Shown one piece after another: positions 6,207-13,523 of a stretch of 37,638 bases of DNA (position 1 is the stretch's first letter; each line of letters opens with the position of its first letter). The notes beneath the pieces are model-generated. The model did no database searches and was not told where the DNA came from. It saw nothing but the letters and a program-made list of their open reading frames with translations. Origin of the DNA: a virus; the IMG/VR virus record IMGVR_UViG_3300024262_000107, positions 1 through 37,638 of that record; one strand, given 5' to 3'. Both the position numbers and the translations under genes were made by a program.

Positions 6207-6433
6207 CGAAAACCGATCGAGCGAAAGAGTTGTACCAAGATGGACGTTTCAAAGAAGCGTTGTATATTTTCAAAACGTTTAGAATAGATGTTGATAAGGA
6301 CGAACGACGTACGTTAGAGATTGCGTACGGTTGTTTGACCGGAAGTGAATCATTCTATAAGTCGCTTGGTTTTGATTGTAAAATAGAGGTTAATAATGCT
6401 AAACAAATAATAGAGAAAAAATGGATGAGTTAG
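6197..6433 (+). CDS. 78-aa TPR-like helical protein
   Basis: The first 50 residues resemble one tetratricopeptide-like helical pair: AKELYQDGRFKEALYIFK, then a second helix (ERRTLEIAYGCL). One TPR plus capping helices would fit 78 residues. TPRs mediate protein-protein contacts, and the partner here is unknown. It overlaps both neighbours. The TPR call rests only on the A/Y/G/A/F pattern that I can read. Confidence 0.6.
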   Translation: MFVTKTDRAKELYQDGRFKEALYIFKTFRIDVDKDERRTLEIAYGCLTGSESFYKSLGFDCKIEVNNAKQIIEKKWMS

Positions 6434-6654
6434 AAATTTTAGAAGTATTGGGAGAAATGGAAATTGGGCAGATGCGAGAGCATAGATTTTCAGCCGGAAT
6501 ACTGAATAGTTCGAGAGAGTATTTTAAGAACGCTGAGGATGTGTTTGAAGTAAACCGAATCAATGGTGCTTGGGACGTTGCGTATCTGAATACTGAGCAG
6601 ATGGCAAAGTACTTGTTAGGCGAGTTGTCTGAGCAAGAAATGAAATGGGAGTAG
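6421..6654 (+). CDS. Unrecognised 77-aa protein
   Basis: Starts at ATG 6421, overlapping the gene before by 13 nt. Acidic overall, with helical ends and a short Trp/Tyr-containing segment in the middle (GAWDVAYLN). The C-terminal helix reads EQMAKYLLGELSEQEM. No motif recognised. Confidence 0.65.
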   Translation: MDELEILEVLGEMEIGQMREHRFSAGILNSSREYFKNAEDVFEVNRINGAWDVAYLNTEQMAKYLLGELSEQEMKWE

Positions 6655-6655
6655 T

Positions 6656-6671
6656 AATCAAGTAAACTAAA
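6656..6671 (+). promoter_or_regulatory. AAACTAAA leader motif, copy 5
   Basis: AATCAAGTAAACTAAA ends 4 nt before the ATG at 6676, at an operon-internal gene with no promoter of its own. Confidence 0.55.
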
Positions 6672-6675
6672 TTAT

Positions 6676-6858
6676 ATGGAATTTCAAGCAATAGCAGTTA
6701 TCGACCAATCTACGAGCGGACTGTTTATTTATGACGTAGAGAGTGGATTGAACCACGAGCAAACCGAAGAATTTATATCTGAGCAAGGACATCATTTGTC
6801 GAATTGCAGTTGGGGAGAGTTCGACGGAAGTATTAACGATTTAAGAAATGAGGAGTAA
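6676..6858 (+). CDS. Unrecognised 60-aa acidic protein
   Basis: The leader motif directly upstream supports this start. The sequence begins with a strand-rich part (FQAIAVIDQSTSGLFIYDV), followed by a helix and a SNCSWGEFDG turn. Acidic overall. Composition suggests a compact alpha/beta fold. Family not recognised. Confidence 0.65.
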   Translation: MEFQAIAVIDQSTSGLFIYDVESGLNHEQTEEFISEQGHHLSNCSWGEFDGSINDLRNEE

Positions 6859-6859
6859 G

Positions 6860-7057
6860 ATGGCAGATTACACGAAAAAACCGAGAATGACGAGCAGTAA
6901 AAATGATTGCTTGTGTGCGGAGACGCATAACCGAATAAGGAAGCACGAGAGAGTGTTGTTTATTCCGGAGACGAAAAAAGTATATTGTACCGATAGCGAG
7001 AGATATACTGAGTATGTAGAATCGATGAGTAAAAAAATGGGAGGTTCAGATGAGTGA
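6860..7057 (+). CDS. 65-aa protein with separated Cys pairs
   Basis: Two starts are possible: ATG 6848 (69 aa, overlapping the previous gene) and ATG 6860 (65 aa, one base after the stop). I prefer 6860. The product is basic, with a CLC segment and a later KVYCTDSERY segment. This layout, two Cys early, a strand, then VYC, resembles a degenerate treble-clef zinc finger. Metal binding is inferred. It overlaps the next gene by 8 nt. Confidence 0.6.
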   Translation: MADYTKKPRMTSSKNDCLCAETHNRIRKHERVLFIPETKKVYCTDSERYTEYVESMSKKMGGSDE

Positions 7058-7214
7058 GCATAGTCGAAAAGTGTTAGAGCAAAAGAAGAAGATGCAAAAA
7101 AAGTATCTGAAAATGGAGAAAGCGTTGAAAGAAATTATTAAGGGAGGAGAATGTAATTATTGTAGAGAAGTTGCGTCGGACGCATTGAAAAAGGAGGTTG
7201 AAGATGGAGAGTAA
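7050..7214 (+). CDS. 54-aa coiled coil with a CxxC motif
   Basis: ATG 7050 to TAA 7212-7214, overlapping both neighbours. Residues 5-31 are a Lys-rich helix (VLEQKKKMQKKYLKMEKAL). After a double Gly comes CNYC at residues 35-38, then a short acidic helix. A single CxxC could join a partner's Cys pair to hold a metal. Role unknown. Confidence 0.6.
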   Translation: MSEHSRKVLEQKKKMQKKYLKMEKALKEIIKGGECNYCREVASDALKKEVEDGE

Positions 7215-7536
7215 AGTAAAAGAATTAACGACGGCAATACTGAAAGCGGTAAACGTGAAAATAGATACTCCGGTGCGAGTGATAATTGAGACAGTACTCG
7301 AGAAATCGTTTTATGATTTGGAGAAAGAGGTTGCGAAATTGAAAGAAGAATTGGAGAGATCAGTTACTTGGAGCGTAGAGGATTTTGAGAGCAAAGCAAA
7401 TGAACGAGGAGCAGAGCAATACGATAGCAGTAAATTTCCGGATGCTTTGGAGGGAATGATTGGAGCACACGATTGCGAGTATGGTATAACTTGGGTTCAC
7501 GTAGAGCATTGGTTAGAACAAGAGTGTAAAAAATAA
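7204..7536 (+). CDS. 110-aa protein with a conserved-looking HDC/GITW C-terminus
   Basis: Started at ATG 7204 rather than TTG 7198. Residues 5-50 form two helices, the second a coiled coil (YDLEKEVAKLKEELERS). Residues 75-108 read KFPDALEGMIGAHDCEYGIT and then W, HVEHWL and a terminal EQECKK. This pattern (helix, HDC, GITW, helix) is one I associate with uncharacterised phage proteins. The conserved His, Asp, Cys and Trp suggest a functional site, but I cannot name it. Confidence 0.65.
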   Translation: MESKVKELTTAILKAVNVKIDTPVRVIIETVLEKSFYDLEKEVAKLKEELERSVTWSVEDFESKANERGAEQYDSSKFPDALEGMIGAHDCEYGITWVHVEHWLEQECKK

Positions 7537-7552
7537 TTATTAGATTTGAATT

Positions 7553-7852
7553 ATGAAAAAGAATCAGAGAAATAAAATGGCAATAAGGTCGGCGTTTATG
7601 TTGATAGCGATAGTTTCGTTTATAGTTTGCTACGGTTTTCATTATGAGTATAATGAGGAAAAAGAAATGAACAATTTTTTGTTGAAAAGATTACAGAAAG
7701 AGAGAAAAGACAAGATATGGTTGCAGAATCGTTTAGCGAACTGTACGGATTGCAATTTGGCTCATTACTCTATTATACAAGATTGTAAAAAATGTACGGG
7801 TATAGCATCAAATAAGGATGGTATGAGCGAACTATATTGGAAGTTAAACTAA
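7553..7852 (+). CDS. 99-aa membrane-anchored coiled-coil protein with Cys pairs
   Basis: A basic N-terminus (KKNQRNK) precedes a membrane segment at about residues 11-28 (SAFMLIAIVSFIVCYGF). A charged coiled coil follows (EEKEMNNFLLKRLQKERKDK), then CTDC near residues 64-67 and CKKC near 78-81. The topology (N-in anchor plus soluble coil) resembles an i-spanin-like protein, but it lies far from the lysis cassette. Last gene before the terminator at 7915. Confidence 0.65.
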   Translation: MKKNQRNKMAIRSAFMLIAIVSFIVCYGFHYEYNEEKEMNNFLLKRLQKERKDKIWLQNRLANCTDCNLAHYSIIQDCKKCTGIASNKDGMSELYWKLN

Positions 7853-7914
7853 AACTTGAAGCGTTCTTTTTATAAAAGAGTTTCTTGATAGGCTCTGAAA
7901 TTTTTTGAGAACAG

Positions 7915-7944
7915 AGGGTAGTTGTCAAGTCTGCCCTTTTTTTT
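7915..7944 (+). terminator. Rho-independent terminator
   Basis: AGGGTAG (7915-7921) pairs with CTGCCCT (7931-7937) with one G-U pair and a 9-nt loop, followed by eight T. It closes the P3 cassette ahead of the portal promoter. Confidence 0.65.
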
Positions 7945-7966
7945 ATGCTGAGTGTGAAAGTTTAGT

Positions 7967-7974
7967 TATATTTG
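7967..7974 (+). promoter_or_regulatory. Structural promoter (-7 box) for the head operon
   Basis: TATATTTG is a perfect TAnnTTTG box 23 nt before the portal ATG. The -33 region is poor (TTTATG rather than TTTG). No palindrome is present. Confidence 0.5.
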
Positions 7975-7997
7975 TGTGAAAATAAACACGTTATACG

Positions 7998-9920
7998 ATG
8001 GCTTTAGATTTAGAACAAGGATTTGAAAAATTAGTTCAGACCGTAATGCTCGATAAACAAGGGTACCACAAAGATTATAAAAGGACAGTTGAGTTAGCTA
8101 ATTTATATGAGCGGTTAATTACCGGCGAAGAAGTAGCTAAATTACTAAAGCAGTTCACTCCAAGAGAAGATAAAAAACAGTTCGAGCAGAGAGTTCGATT
8201 AACGCAGTTGATTACCCCGGCAATTTCAGAGAAGATTATGCAACCGTTCAATAAGGTGGCGAGAATTGATAATGTGAATAAGTCGATTATGTTCGATGAT
8301 GAGGAGACAGAAACGATTGAGAGAAAGATCGGTGTAGTTGAGTTAGCGTTAGAGCAATTCTACGGAGACGAAACGTTGGATGATTATATGGAGACAAGGT
8401 TCACGGAGTTGGTGTTCACGGACCCGAATAGTTTTATAGTAGTTGAGTTTGATGAGTTCGATAATGAGACGAATAGAGCAAAGCCGTTCCCGTTAGAAGT
8501 GAGTAGTGAAGAAGCTATTGATTACAAGTATGTGAATAACGTTTTACAATATTTGATAATTCAGAAGCCGATAACGTACTTGGTTGAATCGAAGAATGGA
8601 ATATCCAAAGAGAAAGGTAGTGAGTTCAGAATTTACCTTGAGAATTCGTTAATTATATTAAAGCAAACCGATGCAAATTTGGGAGGTTTATCAGCGAAAA
8701 GTATTGTGTTAGGTAGTGATGAAATTCAGATATTGAAATTAGAGGAGAAATCGTTTATAGTTACAGTTGCGAATCCGATGGGAGGAGAAGTTCAAGCGAT
8801 AAGAGTAGGTTACAAAAGAGATATTACAACTAAGGGGAGAACATACGTTTCTCCTTTGCACCCGGCAGTTCCTCGTATGATGAAAACGGTTAAGTCTGTG
8901 AGTGAATTAGACCTTACGACTACCTTGCATACGTTCCCTCAGAAATTACAGTACGTACAAGCGTGTAAAGGCGTTAAAAATGACCGTTGTAGAAACGGAT
9001 TGAACCACAAAGAGGAGACTTGTAAGGCTTGTAATGGTAGTGGAGTAGTTATTCATTTGAGTTCAGCAGACGCAGTTACTTTGCCGATGCCGAAAGACAA
9101 GGAGGATATGCTCGATTTAGATAAGTTGTTGATTTATAAAACACCGCCGGTAGATTTGATTAAGTGGCAAGATGAGTATGTTGAGAAGTTGGAGAGAAAG
9201 TCGCTAACAGATGTGTTTGTTTCAGAGAGTTTGAATCAGATTACGAAAACGCAGACGGCTACTGAGAAAGAGTTGGATATGGAGAGTATTTATGATACGT
9301 TGTTGCCGTATGCAAATAAGTATTCTGCGGTTTGGCGTAAGATTGCAAAGATGAGTTCAGTTTTCACGGATAACGAGGATGTGATAATTGTGCATAAATT
9401 CCCGAAAGATTTTAAGTTAAAAACAGAGAAAGCGTTATTGCAAGATTTGAAGTCGGCGAAAGAAGCCGATGCTCCTCCATTTTTAAAGACTGAAATTGAG
9501 AATGATATTGCGAATAAGGTTTTTGCGGACCAACCGGAAAAGATGAGGGAGTATAGAGTGAAGCAACAACACGTTCCGTTTAGTGGAAAAACGCCGGAAG
9601 AAATTACTATGAGTATTAATATGAATTTGACGACTGCATTTGATAAGATATTGTATGCGAATTTCGATAGCATTATTACGGAAATAGACCAAGAGCAAAT
9701 CAATGCGAATAAAGATTTCTTTGTATTAGGTTACGATGAGAGAATAGAGTTGATTAAGTTGAAAGTTGCTGAGTATATTAAGAGAATAGATGATGAGAAA
9801 AGTTCTGCGATAGCGTTCAATACAGAGGAGATTGAGGATGTTGAGGATATATTAGATGAGGACGGTAATCCGATCGAAGATATTACAAAGGAAGCAACTG
9901 AGGACGTAATTGAGGAATAA
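7998..9920 (+). CDS. Portal protein with inserted Cys-rich (DnaJ-like) finger
   Basis: Position directly after the terminase cassette and before a MuF-like gene, and the length (640 aa), fit a portal protein: the dodecameric ring through which DNA enters and leaves the head. The N-terminal half has the acidic helical character of SPP1-like portals. The acidic tail (from about residue 610) is also common. Unusual is the segment at residues 323-349: Cys323, Cys331, Cys342 and Cys345, ending CKACNGSG, which matches the CxxCxGxG repeat of DnaJ zinc fingers. It shares one base with the next gene (TAATG). The portal call rests on context and length more than on a motif. Confidence 0.8.
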   Translation: MALDLEQGFEKLVQTVMLDKQGYHKDYKRTVELANLYERLITGEEVAKLLKQFTPREDKKQFEQRVRLTQLITPAISEKIMQPFNKVARIDNVNKSIMFDDEETETIERKIGVVELALEQFYGDETLDDYMETRFTELVFTDPNSFIVVEFDEFDNETNRAKPFPLEVSSEEAIDYKYVNNVLQYLIIQKPITYLVESKNGISKEKGSEFRIYLENSLIILKQTDANLGGLSAKSIVLGSDEIQILKLEEKSFIVTVANPMGGEVQAIRVGYKRDITTKGRTYVSPLHPAVPRMMKTVKSVSELDLTTTLHTFPQKLQYVQACKGVKNDRCRNGLNHKEETCKACNGSGVVIHLSSADAVTLPMPKDKEDMLDLDKLLIYKTPPVDLIKWQDEYVEKLERKSLTDVFVSESLNQITKTQTATEKELDMESIYDTLLPYANKYSAVWRKIAKMSSVFTDNEDVIIVHKFPKDFKLKTEKALLQDLKSAKEADAPPFLKTEIENDIANKVFADQPEKMREYRVKQQHVPFSGKTPEEITMSINMNLTTAFDKILYANFDSIITEIDQEQINANKDFFVLGYDERIELIKLKVAEYIKRIDDEKSSAIAFNTEEIEDVEDILDEDGNPIEDITKEATEDVIEE

Positions 9921-10858
9921 TGGCAACGCCGAATGAATTACATAAGGAGAAGATAAATTTCCTTGAGGATAGGGAGAGTATTCTTAAAAGGAAAGTAACC
10001 GGAGCAGAAAAAAAGCTCTTGGATTCTATTATAGAAAAATTCATTGATGAGTTGGAGGTATCGGACGGGCAGATAGTGTCGAACGGTAAGAATATAACAT
10101 TGACTCAAGCACTCGAGGACATTTTTGAGAATTTTGATAAGACGATTAACCGTAGTTTGATTAATACGTACATCGAAGATATTGGTAGTGCGAAAGTTTT
10201 GAACTCGAAGTATTTTAGGACGTTTGAAAAGGATAAGTTTAAGTTCGATAAGATTAAGAGTTCGGTAGATGAGCAAGTAAATAGGAGGCTTGGAATAAAG
10301 AAAGACGGTAGTTTTAAGAAAGCCGGTTTCTTAGATAATTTCATTAAAGATACGAGATTAAAAAATGAGTTCACGGAATTAGTTACGAAAGGAATATCGG
10401 GAGGAGTTGGATTTAGAGAGTTGAAAAGTCAAGTTAAGGAATTTGTAGTTGGCAATCCTCAGCGTTTGGGTGGATTACAAGCGAATTACGGGACGTTTAT
10501 ATATGATACATACCAACAAATCGACCGTTTGAGTTCGGGCATATACGCTAATGAAATCGGTATGCAGTCGTTTATCTATCAAGGAGGTAAAATAGCAGAT
10601 ACTCGAAAGTTCTGTTGTCAGAGAGAGGGAGAACTTTGGACCGTTGAGGAGGCTAAGAAATGGAGAACGCTAAAGTTTCAAGGAAAGTCGAAGAATTACA
10701 ACCCTTTGGTTGATTTAGGTGGGTATAATTGTAGGCACTCAACTCAGTACATATCGAATATATTAGCAGTTGGTAGGCGTAAAGATTTGGAGTTAGATAA
10801 AGATGGAAATTTGGTGCCGAAAAAAGATGCAAGTAAACAGAAATTGAATAAGTGTTAA
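9920..10858 (+). CDS. MuF-like minor head protein
   Basis: The C-terminal region carries the phage Mu F / SPP1 gp7 signature: the strand around DTRKFC with Cys232, Cys233 and Arg235, a Trp at 240, and NPLVDLGGYNCRH at 261-273. Such proteins ride in the head beside the portal and help infection or assembly. The N-terminal 200 residues are helical and charged. TAATG overlap with the portal gene indicates coupled translation. Length (312 aa) is normal. No toxin domain is fused to it. Confidence 0.85.
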   Translation: MATPNELHKEKINFLEDRESILKRKVTGAEKKLLDSIIEKFIDELEVSDGQIVSNGKNITLTQALEDIFENFDKTINRSLINTYIEDIGSAKVLNSKYFRTFEKDKFKFDKIKSSVDEQVNRRLGIKKDGSFKKAGFLDNFIKDTRLKNEFTELVTKGISGGVGFRELKSQVKEFVVGNPQRLGGLQANYGTFIYDTYQQIDRLSSGIYANEIGMQSFIYQGGKIADTRKFCCQREGELWTVEEAKKWRTLKFQGKSKNYNPLVDLGGYNCRHSTQYISNILAVGRRKDLELDKDGNLVPKKDASKQKLNKC

Positions 10859-10874
10859 AAAATTTATATATTTG
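10844..10874 (+). promoter_or_regulatory. Structural promoter upstream of the scaffold/capsid genes
   Basis: TTG (10844-10846), 20-nt spacer, TATATTTG (10867-10874). This is the best full match to the Bacteroidota consensus in the structural region, with no palindrome in the spacer. It starts inside the end of the MuF-like gene. Confidence 0.6.
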
Positions 10875-10905
10875 TTGTTCATTTAATCGATAAAAAATTA
10901 GAACT

Positions 10906-11247
10906 ATGTCAAAAAGAGCAAAAAAAACGATAGCCGGAGAAACGGTTTATAGAAATTTCAGCGATGAAACTTGGAAAAGATTAGGAAAAAACAAAAGCGG
11001 TTGGACGTTAGCACCCGGAAAAGGTGGAGAAACGAAGAAGCCGATTGAAGTAATAGGTGGAGAGGAAAAGAAAGAGGAAGTTAAAAAGGTTGAAGGAATT
11101 GAAAATATTACGGTTGCTGATGTTATTGTTCACTTAAAAACTTTGAACACTAAAGAGGAAGTTGAGGCGTATGTTGGAAAGGATGAGAGAGCCGGAGTTA
11201 TCAAAGCAACTGCTAAGAGAGTAGCGGAAATTGCTGAGAAAAAATAA
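10906..11247 (+). CDS. 113-aa basic head-region protein
   Basis: Very basic, low-complexity N-terminal half (AKKTIAGETVY, then GGEEKKEEVKK). A C-terminal helical domain (residues 70-112) reads VADVIVHLKTLNTKEEVEAY and then a second amphipathic helix, a fold type seen in small phage head or connector proteins. First gene behind the promoter at 10844. The exact role is not recognised. Confidence 0.65.
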   Translation: MSKRAKKTIAGETVYRNFSDETWKRLGKNKSGWTLAPGKGGETKKPIEVIGGEEKKEEVKKVEGIENITVADVIVHLKTLNTKEEVEAYVGKDERAGVIKATAKRVAEIAEKK

Positions 11248-11289
11248 GTTGAATTAACCCGAATTATTAACCATAAAAACTGAGAACTT

Positions 11290-11427
11290 ATGTACGCAAA
11301 TATTAAGAGTGGTCATAAAATTTCTGACGAGACTTTTGGGAAACTAAAAGCACCGTTAAAGGCTAAGTATGTTAAGCACGTTGAGGCTAAACAAGTAAAC
11401 AAGCCGAAAGAAGTTGAAAAAAAATAA
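11290..11427 (+). CDS. 45-aa basic protein
   Basis: ATG 11290 to TAA 11425-11427. Lys-rich with a KISDETFGKLKAP segment and a disordered basic end (KQVNKPKEVEKK). The segment is reminiscent of N-terminal parts of capsid-associated small proteins, but that is weak evidence. It sits between the basic protein at 10906 and the scaffold and probably belongs to the virion or its assembly. Confidence 0.55.
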   Translation: MYANIKSGHKISDETFGKLKAPLKAKYVKHVEAKQVNKPKEVEKK

Positions 11428-11454
11428 GTTACAAACATCTAAAAAAGGGAAAAG

Positions 11455-12366
11455 ATGGAGAAATTATTAGAGGCGTTGGTGTCGAAAACGTTAAACATTG
11501 ACAGTAGCAAGTTTGCCGAACTTGTAAAAACGGAGGACGGAGAGTTAAAGAAAGACGCTCTTAAAATTTTACTCGAACAAGATGCGACGAGAGTTCAGAA
11601 TCTTAAATTAGCCGATGAGACAGAGTTAAAAACTCGTTTCGATAATGGTTATGCTAAGGCAAAGAGCGAGACGTTAAAGGAGTTAGAGAAAGAGATTAAG
11701 ACCACGTTTGAATTTACATCCGATAAAAAAGGTGTCGAACTCATAAACGAGATTGTTGCCGCTAAGTCGAAAGTTGATAAGACCGTTGAGATTACTCCGG
11801 AAAAGATTAAACAGTCGAAGATTTATTTGGATATGATGGATATTAAAGAAGCCGAAAAATCCAAAGCAGTTGAGGATGTTACAAGTCAGTTTCAAGGTAA
11901 GATTGAACAGTTTGAAAAACAAGGGACGTTGAGTGTTGTGAATAAAAAAGCATCGAAGATAATTGATGCCTTGAATCCGATTTTATCTAAGGATTTGACG
12001 AAAGCAAGTAATCAAAAGAATACGATTTTTGAGAAACTTGGTAAGTACAATTTTAAGGTGGAGGATGATAGGATTATATTGTTGAACGAAAAGAATGAAT
12101 TGTTGGAGGACGAGCATCGTAATCCGGTTAAATTCGAGAATGTAGTTAAAGATGTAACTTGTTCGCTTTTCGATCTTGCAGAATCAAAAGAACGTAAATC
12201 CGGTGGAGGAACGGAAGATGAGGATGGTAAAGGCGATGAGAAATTTGAGTGGAATGGTGTTGCACCGAAAACTCAAAAGGAGTATCAGTTAATGATTAAC
12301 AATGCGAAAACGTTAGACGAAAAGAAAGCAATTATGAAATCGTGGAATGACAGTAGAGCCGACTGA
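11455..12366 (+). CDS. Scaffolding protein (probable)
   Basis: Immediately upstream of the major capsid gene, 303 residues, strongly charged and mostly helical. Coiled-coil stretches cover residues about 60-100 (LKELEKEIKTTFEF) and 115-165 (AEKSKAVEDVTSQFQGKIEQ). It ends in a Gly/Asp/Glu-rich linker (about 255-268) and a compact helical C-terminal domain (KTQKEYQLMINNAKTLDEK). That layout and position match phage GP20-type scaffolds, whose C-terminal domain grips the capsid protein. No protease motif seen. Confidence 0.75.
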   Translation: MEKLLEALVSKTLNIDSSKFAELVKTEDGELKKDALKILLEQDATRVQNLKLADETELKTRFDNGYAKAKSETLKELEKEIKTTFEFTSDKKGVELINEIVAAKSKVDKTVEITPEKIKQSKIYLDMMDIKEAEKSKAVEDVTSQFQGKIEQFEKQGTLSVVNKKASKIIDALNPILSKDLTKASNQKNTIFEKLGKYNFKVEDDRIILLNEKNELLEDEHRNPVKFENVVKDVTCSLFDLAESKERKSGGGTEDEDGKGDEKFEWNGVAPKTQKEYQLMINNAKTLDEKKAIMKSWNDSRAD

Positions 12367-12379
12367 AATTAATGTTTAA

Positions 12380-12408
12380 CAAGAGAACTGAAAAATAAGA
12401 CGTTCTCA
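12380..12408 (+). other. Intergenic hairpin before the capsid gene
   Basis: GAGAAC and GTTCTC pair around a loop of about 13 nt between the scaffold and capsid genes, with no T-run. It may act as an mRNA stabiliser or set the capsid-to-scaffold ratio. Weak evidence. Confidence 0.25.
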
Positions 12409-12423
12409 TAATAATTAGAAAAT

Positions 12424-13440
12424 ATGGCTGATGGAAATATAGCTTGTGCGGATTACACTTCGATACAAGTAATGGCAGACGATGTTTGGGCGGATAACGC
12501 TTCAAACAAACAATATATCGCTCGTTGTGAGGCGGCAAAAGCAATTTTGCAAGAACAAACGGCTGAGTTTATTGAGTTAAAAGATCCGAATAAAGACCGT
12601 ACGGTAAAAATCCAATGGATTGATAATTGTGCGGCAGTTGCAGAAGATTACGTTGCAGATTGCGACCACGTTGGTCCGAAAGGAGAGGTTACTTGTGAGG
12701 AGTACAAAATAGAGGAAGCGAAGCAATCAGTTTACTGTATTGAGGAGGACAAGTTTAGAGGTTCTACCGTTGATATGCAGATGATGGTTGCTAAAGGTTG
12801 GCTAACCGCTATGAAGAAACTTGACGAGGAAATTGCGAAGTCCGTAATTGCTAAGATTGATAGTTTCGTAGGTGTTAATGAATTTACGGGTGCACCGGGA
12901 CAAGTTGCCGGTACCGATACGTTCATTCCCGCCGGAAATTGGGGACCGGAGATATTTGCGTATTTTGCGGAAGCGGCTATTATGAATAGTTCAAATGATG
13001 TGTTTTTATTAGACGGAAACAACTTATTTAGACAAAAGTGGTTAGCTCAGTACAACCAATTAAACGCTAATGAAAAAAGTGATATTGCTATGTTGGAAAC
13101 AATTAGAACGTATCACGATTTATTCAATATGGCGGCTGTTGTAGGTGCTAATAAATTGTTTATGATAGATAGAGGAGCGGTTGCTCTTGCTACTAAGAAT
13201 CGTTACTCTACTACTCCGAGAGAAATCTTGACGGGTGCTGATAGAGTTCGTTTTGCGGTACCATCTAAGAATTTACCGGGAGTTATGTACGATGTGATTT
13301 ATACTACTAAGTGTGTTGCTGAGGATATAGTTCATACTTGGAAATTTGTTGCAAGGTTTGATACTTTCTTGAACCCTACGAGTGCGTGTAATCCTACTAA
13401 TACGGGAGTATTGTCGTTCACTTGTGGAACTGCTCCATAA
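12424..13440 (+). CDS. Major capsid protein, Cys-rich
   Basis: 338 residues, after the scaffold gene and followed at once by a strong terminator, as expected for the most abundant virion protein. The long alpha/beta sequence with a helix-rich centre (WLTAMKKLDEEIAKSVIAKI) and a segment around ANKLFMIDRGAVALATKNR fits an HK97-fold capsid of the type without a protease. Nine Cys residues are spread through the chain, which is high for an icosahedral capsid protein. Assignment is by position, length and general pattern. Confidence 0.8.
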   Translation: MADGNIACADYTSIQVMADDVWADNASNKQYIARCEAAKAILQEQTAEFIELKDPNKDRTVKIQWIDNCAAVAEDYVADCDHVGPKGEVTCEEYKIEEAKQSVYCIEEDKFRGSTVDMQMMVAKGWLTAMKKLDEEIAKSVIAKIDSFVGVNEFTGAPGQVAGTDTFIPAGNWGPEIFAYFAEAAIMNSSNDVFLLDGNNLFRQKWLAQYNQLNANEKSDIAMLETIRTYHDLFNMAAVVGANKLFMIDRGAVALATKNRYSTTPREILTGADRVRFAVPSKNLPGVMYDVIYTTKCVAEDIVHTWKFVARFDTFLNPTSACNPTNTGVLSFTCGTAP

Positions 13441-13468
13441 GGAAACTACATAATGAGTTAAAAAAAAG

Positions 13469-13495
13469 AGCCTACTTTTTAAGTAGGCTTTTTTT
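13469..13495 (+). terminator. Rho-independent terminator after capsid gene
   Basis: AGCCTACTT (13469-13477) and AAGTAGGCT (13481-13489) form a perfect 9-bp stem with a 3-nt loop, flanked by A- and T-runs. It is the strongest terminator in the window. Confidence 0.9.
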
Positions 13496-13498
13496 ATT

Positions 13499-13506
13499 TA
13501 TATTTG
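13499..13506 (+). promoter_or_regulatory. Structural promoter (-7 box) for the connector/tail operon
   Basis: TATATTTG lies 17 nt before the ATG at 13524, directly after the terminator. The -33 site overlaps the terminator stem and has only T-rich similarity. Confidence 0.5.
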
Positions 13507-13523
13507 TTAGAAATTTAGACGAT

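Noticed and set aside
7553-7852. Calling the membrane-anchored coiled-coil protein a spanin
   Set aside because: The topology fits, but it is far from the lysis genes and a better spanin-like pair exists at 31320-31908.
9290-9703. 137-codon minus-strand open frame inside the portal gene
   Set aside because: Shadow of the portal reading frame; Phe/Ile/Ser-rich composition typical of reverse reading of AT-rich coding DNA.
13422-13523. Longer start for the connector candidate
   Set aside because: The upstream extension would be translated through the terminator hairpin and across the promoter box; ATG 13524 is better placed.
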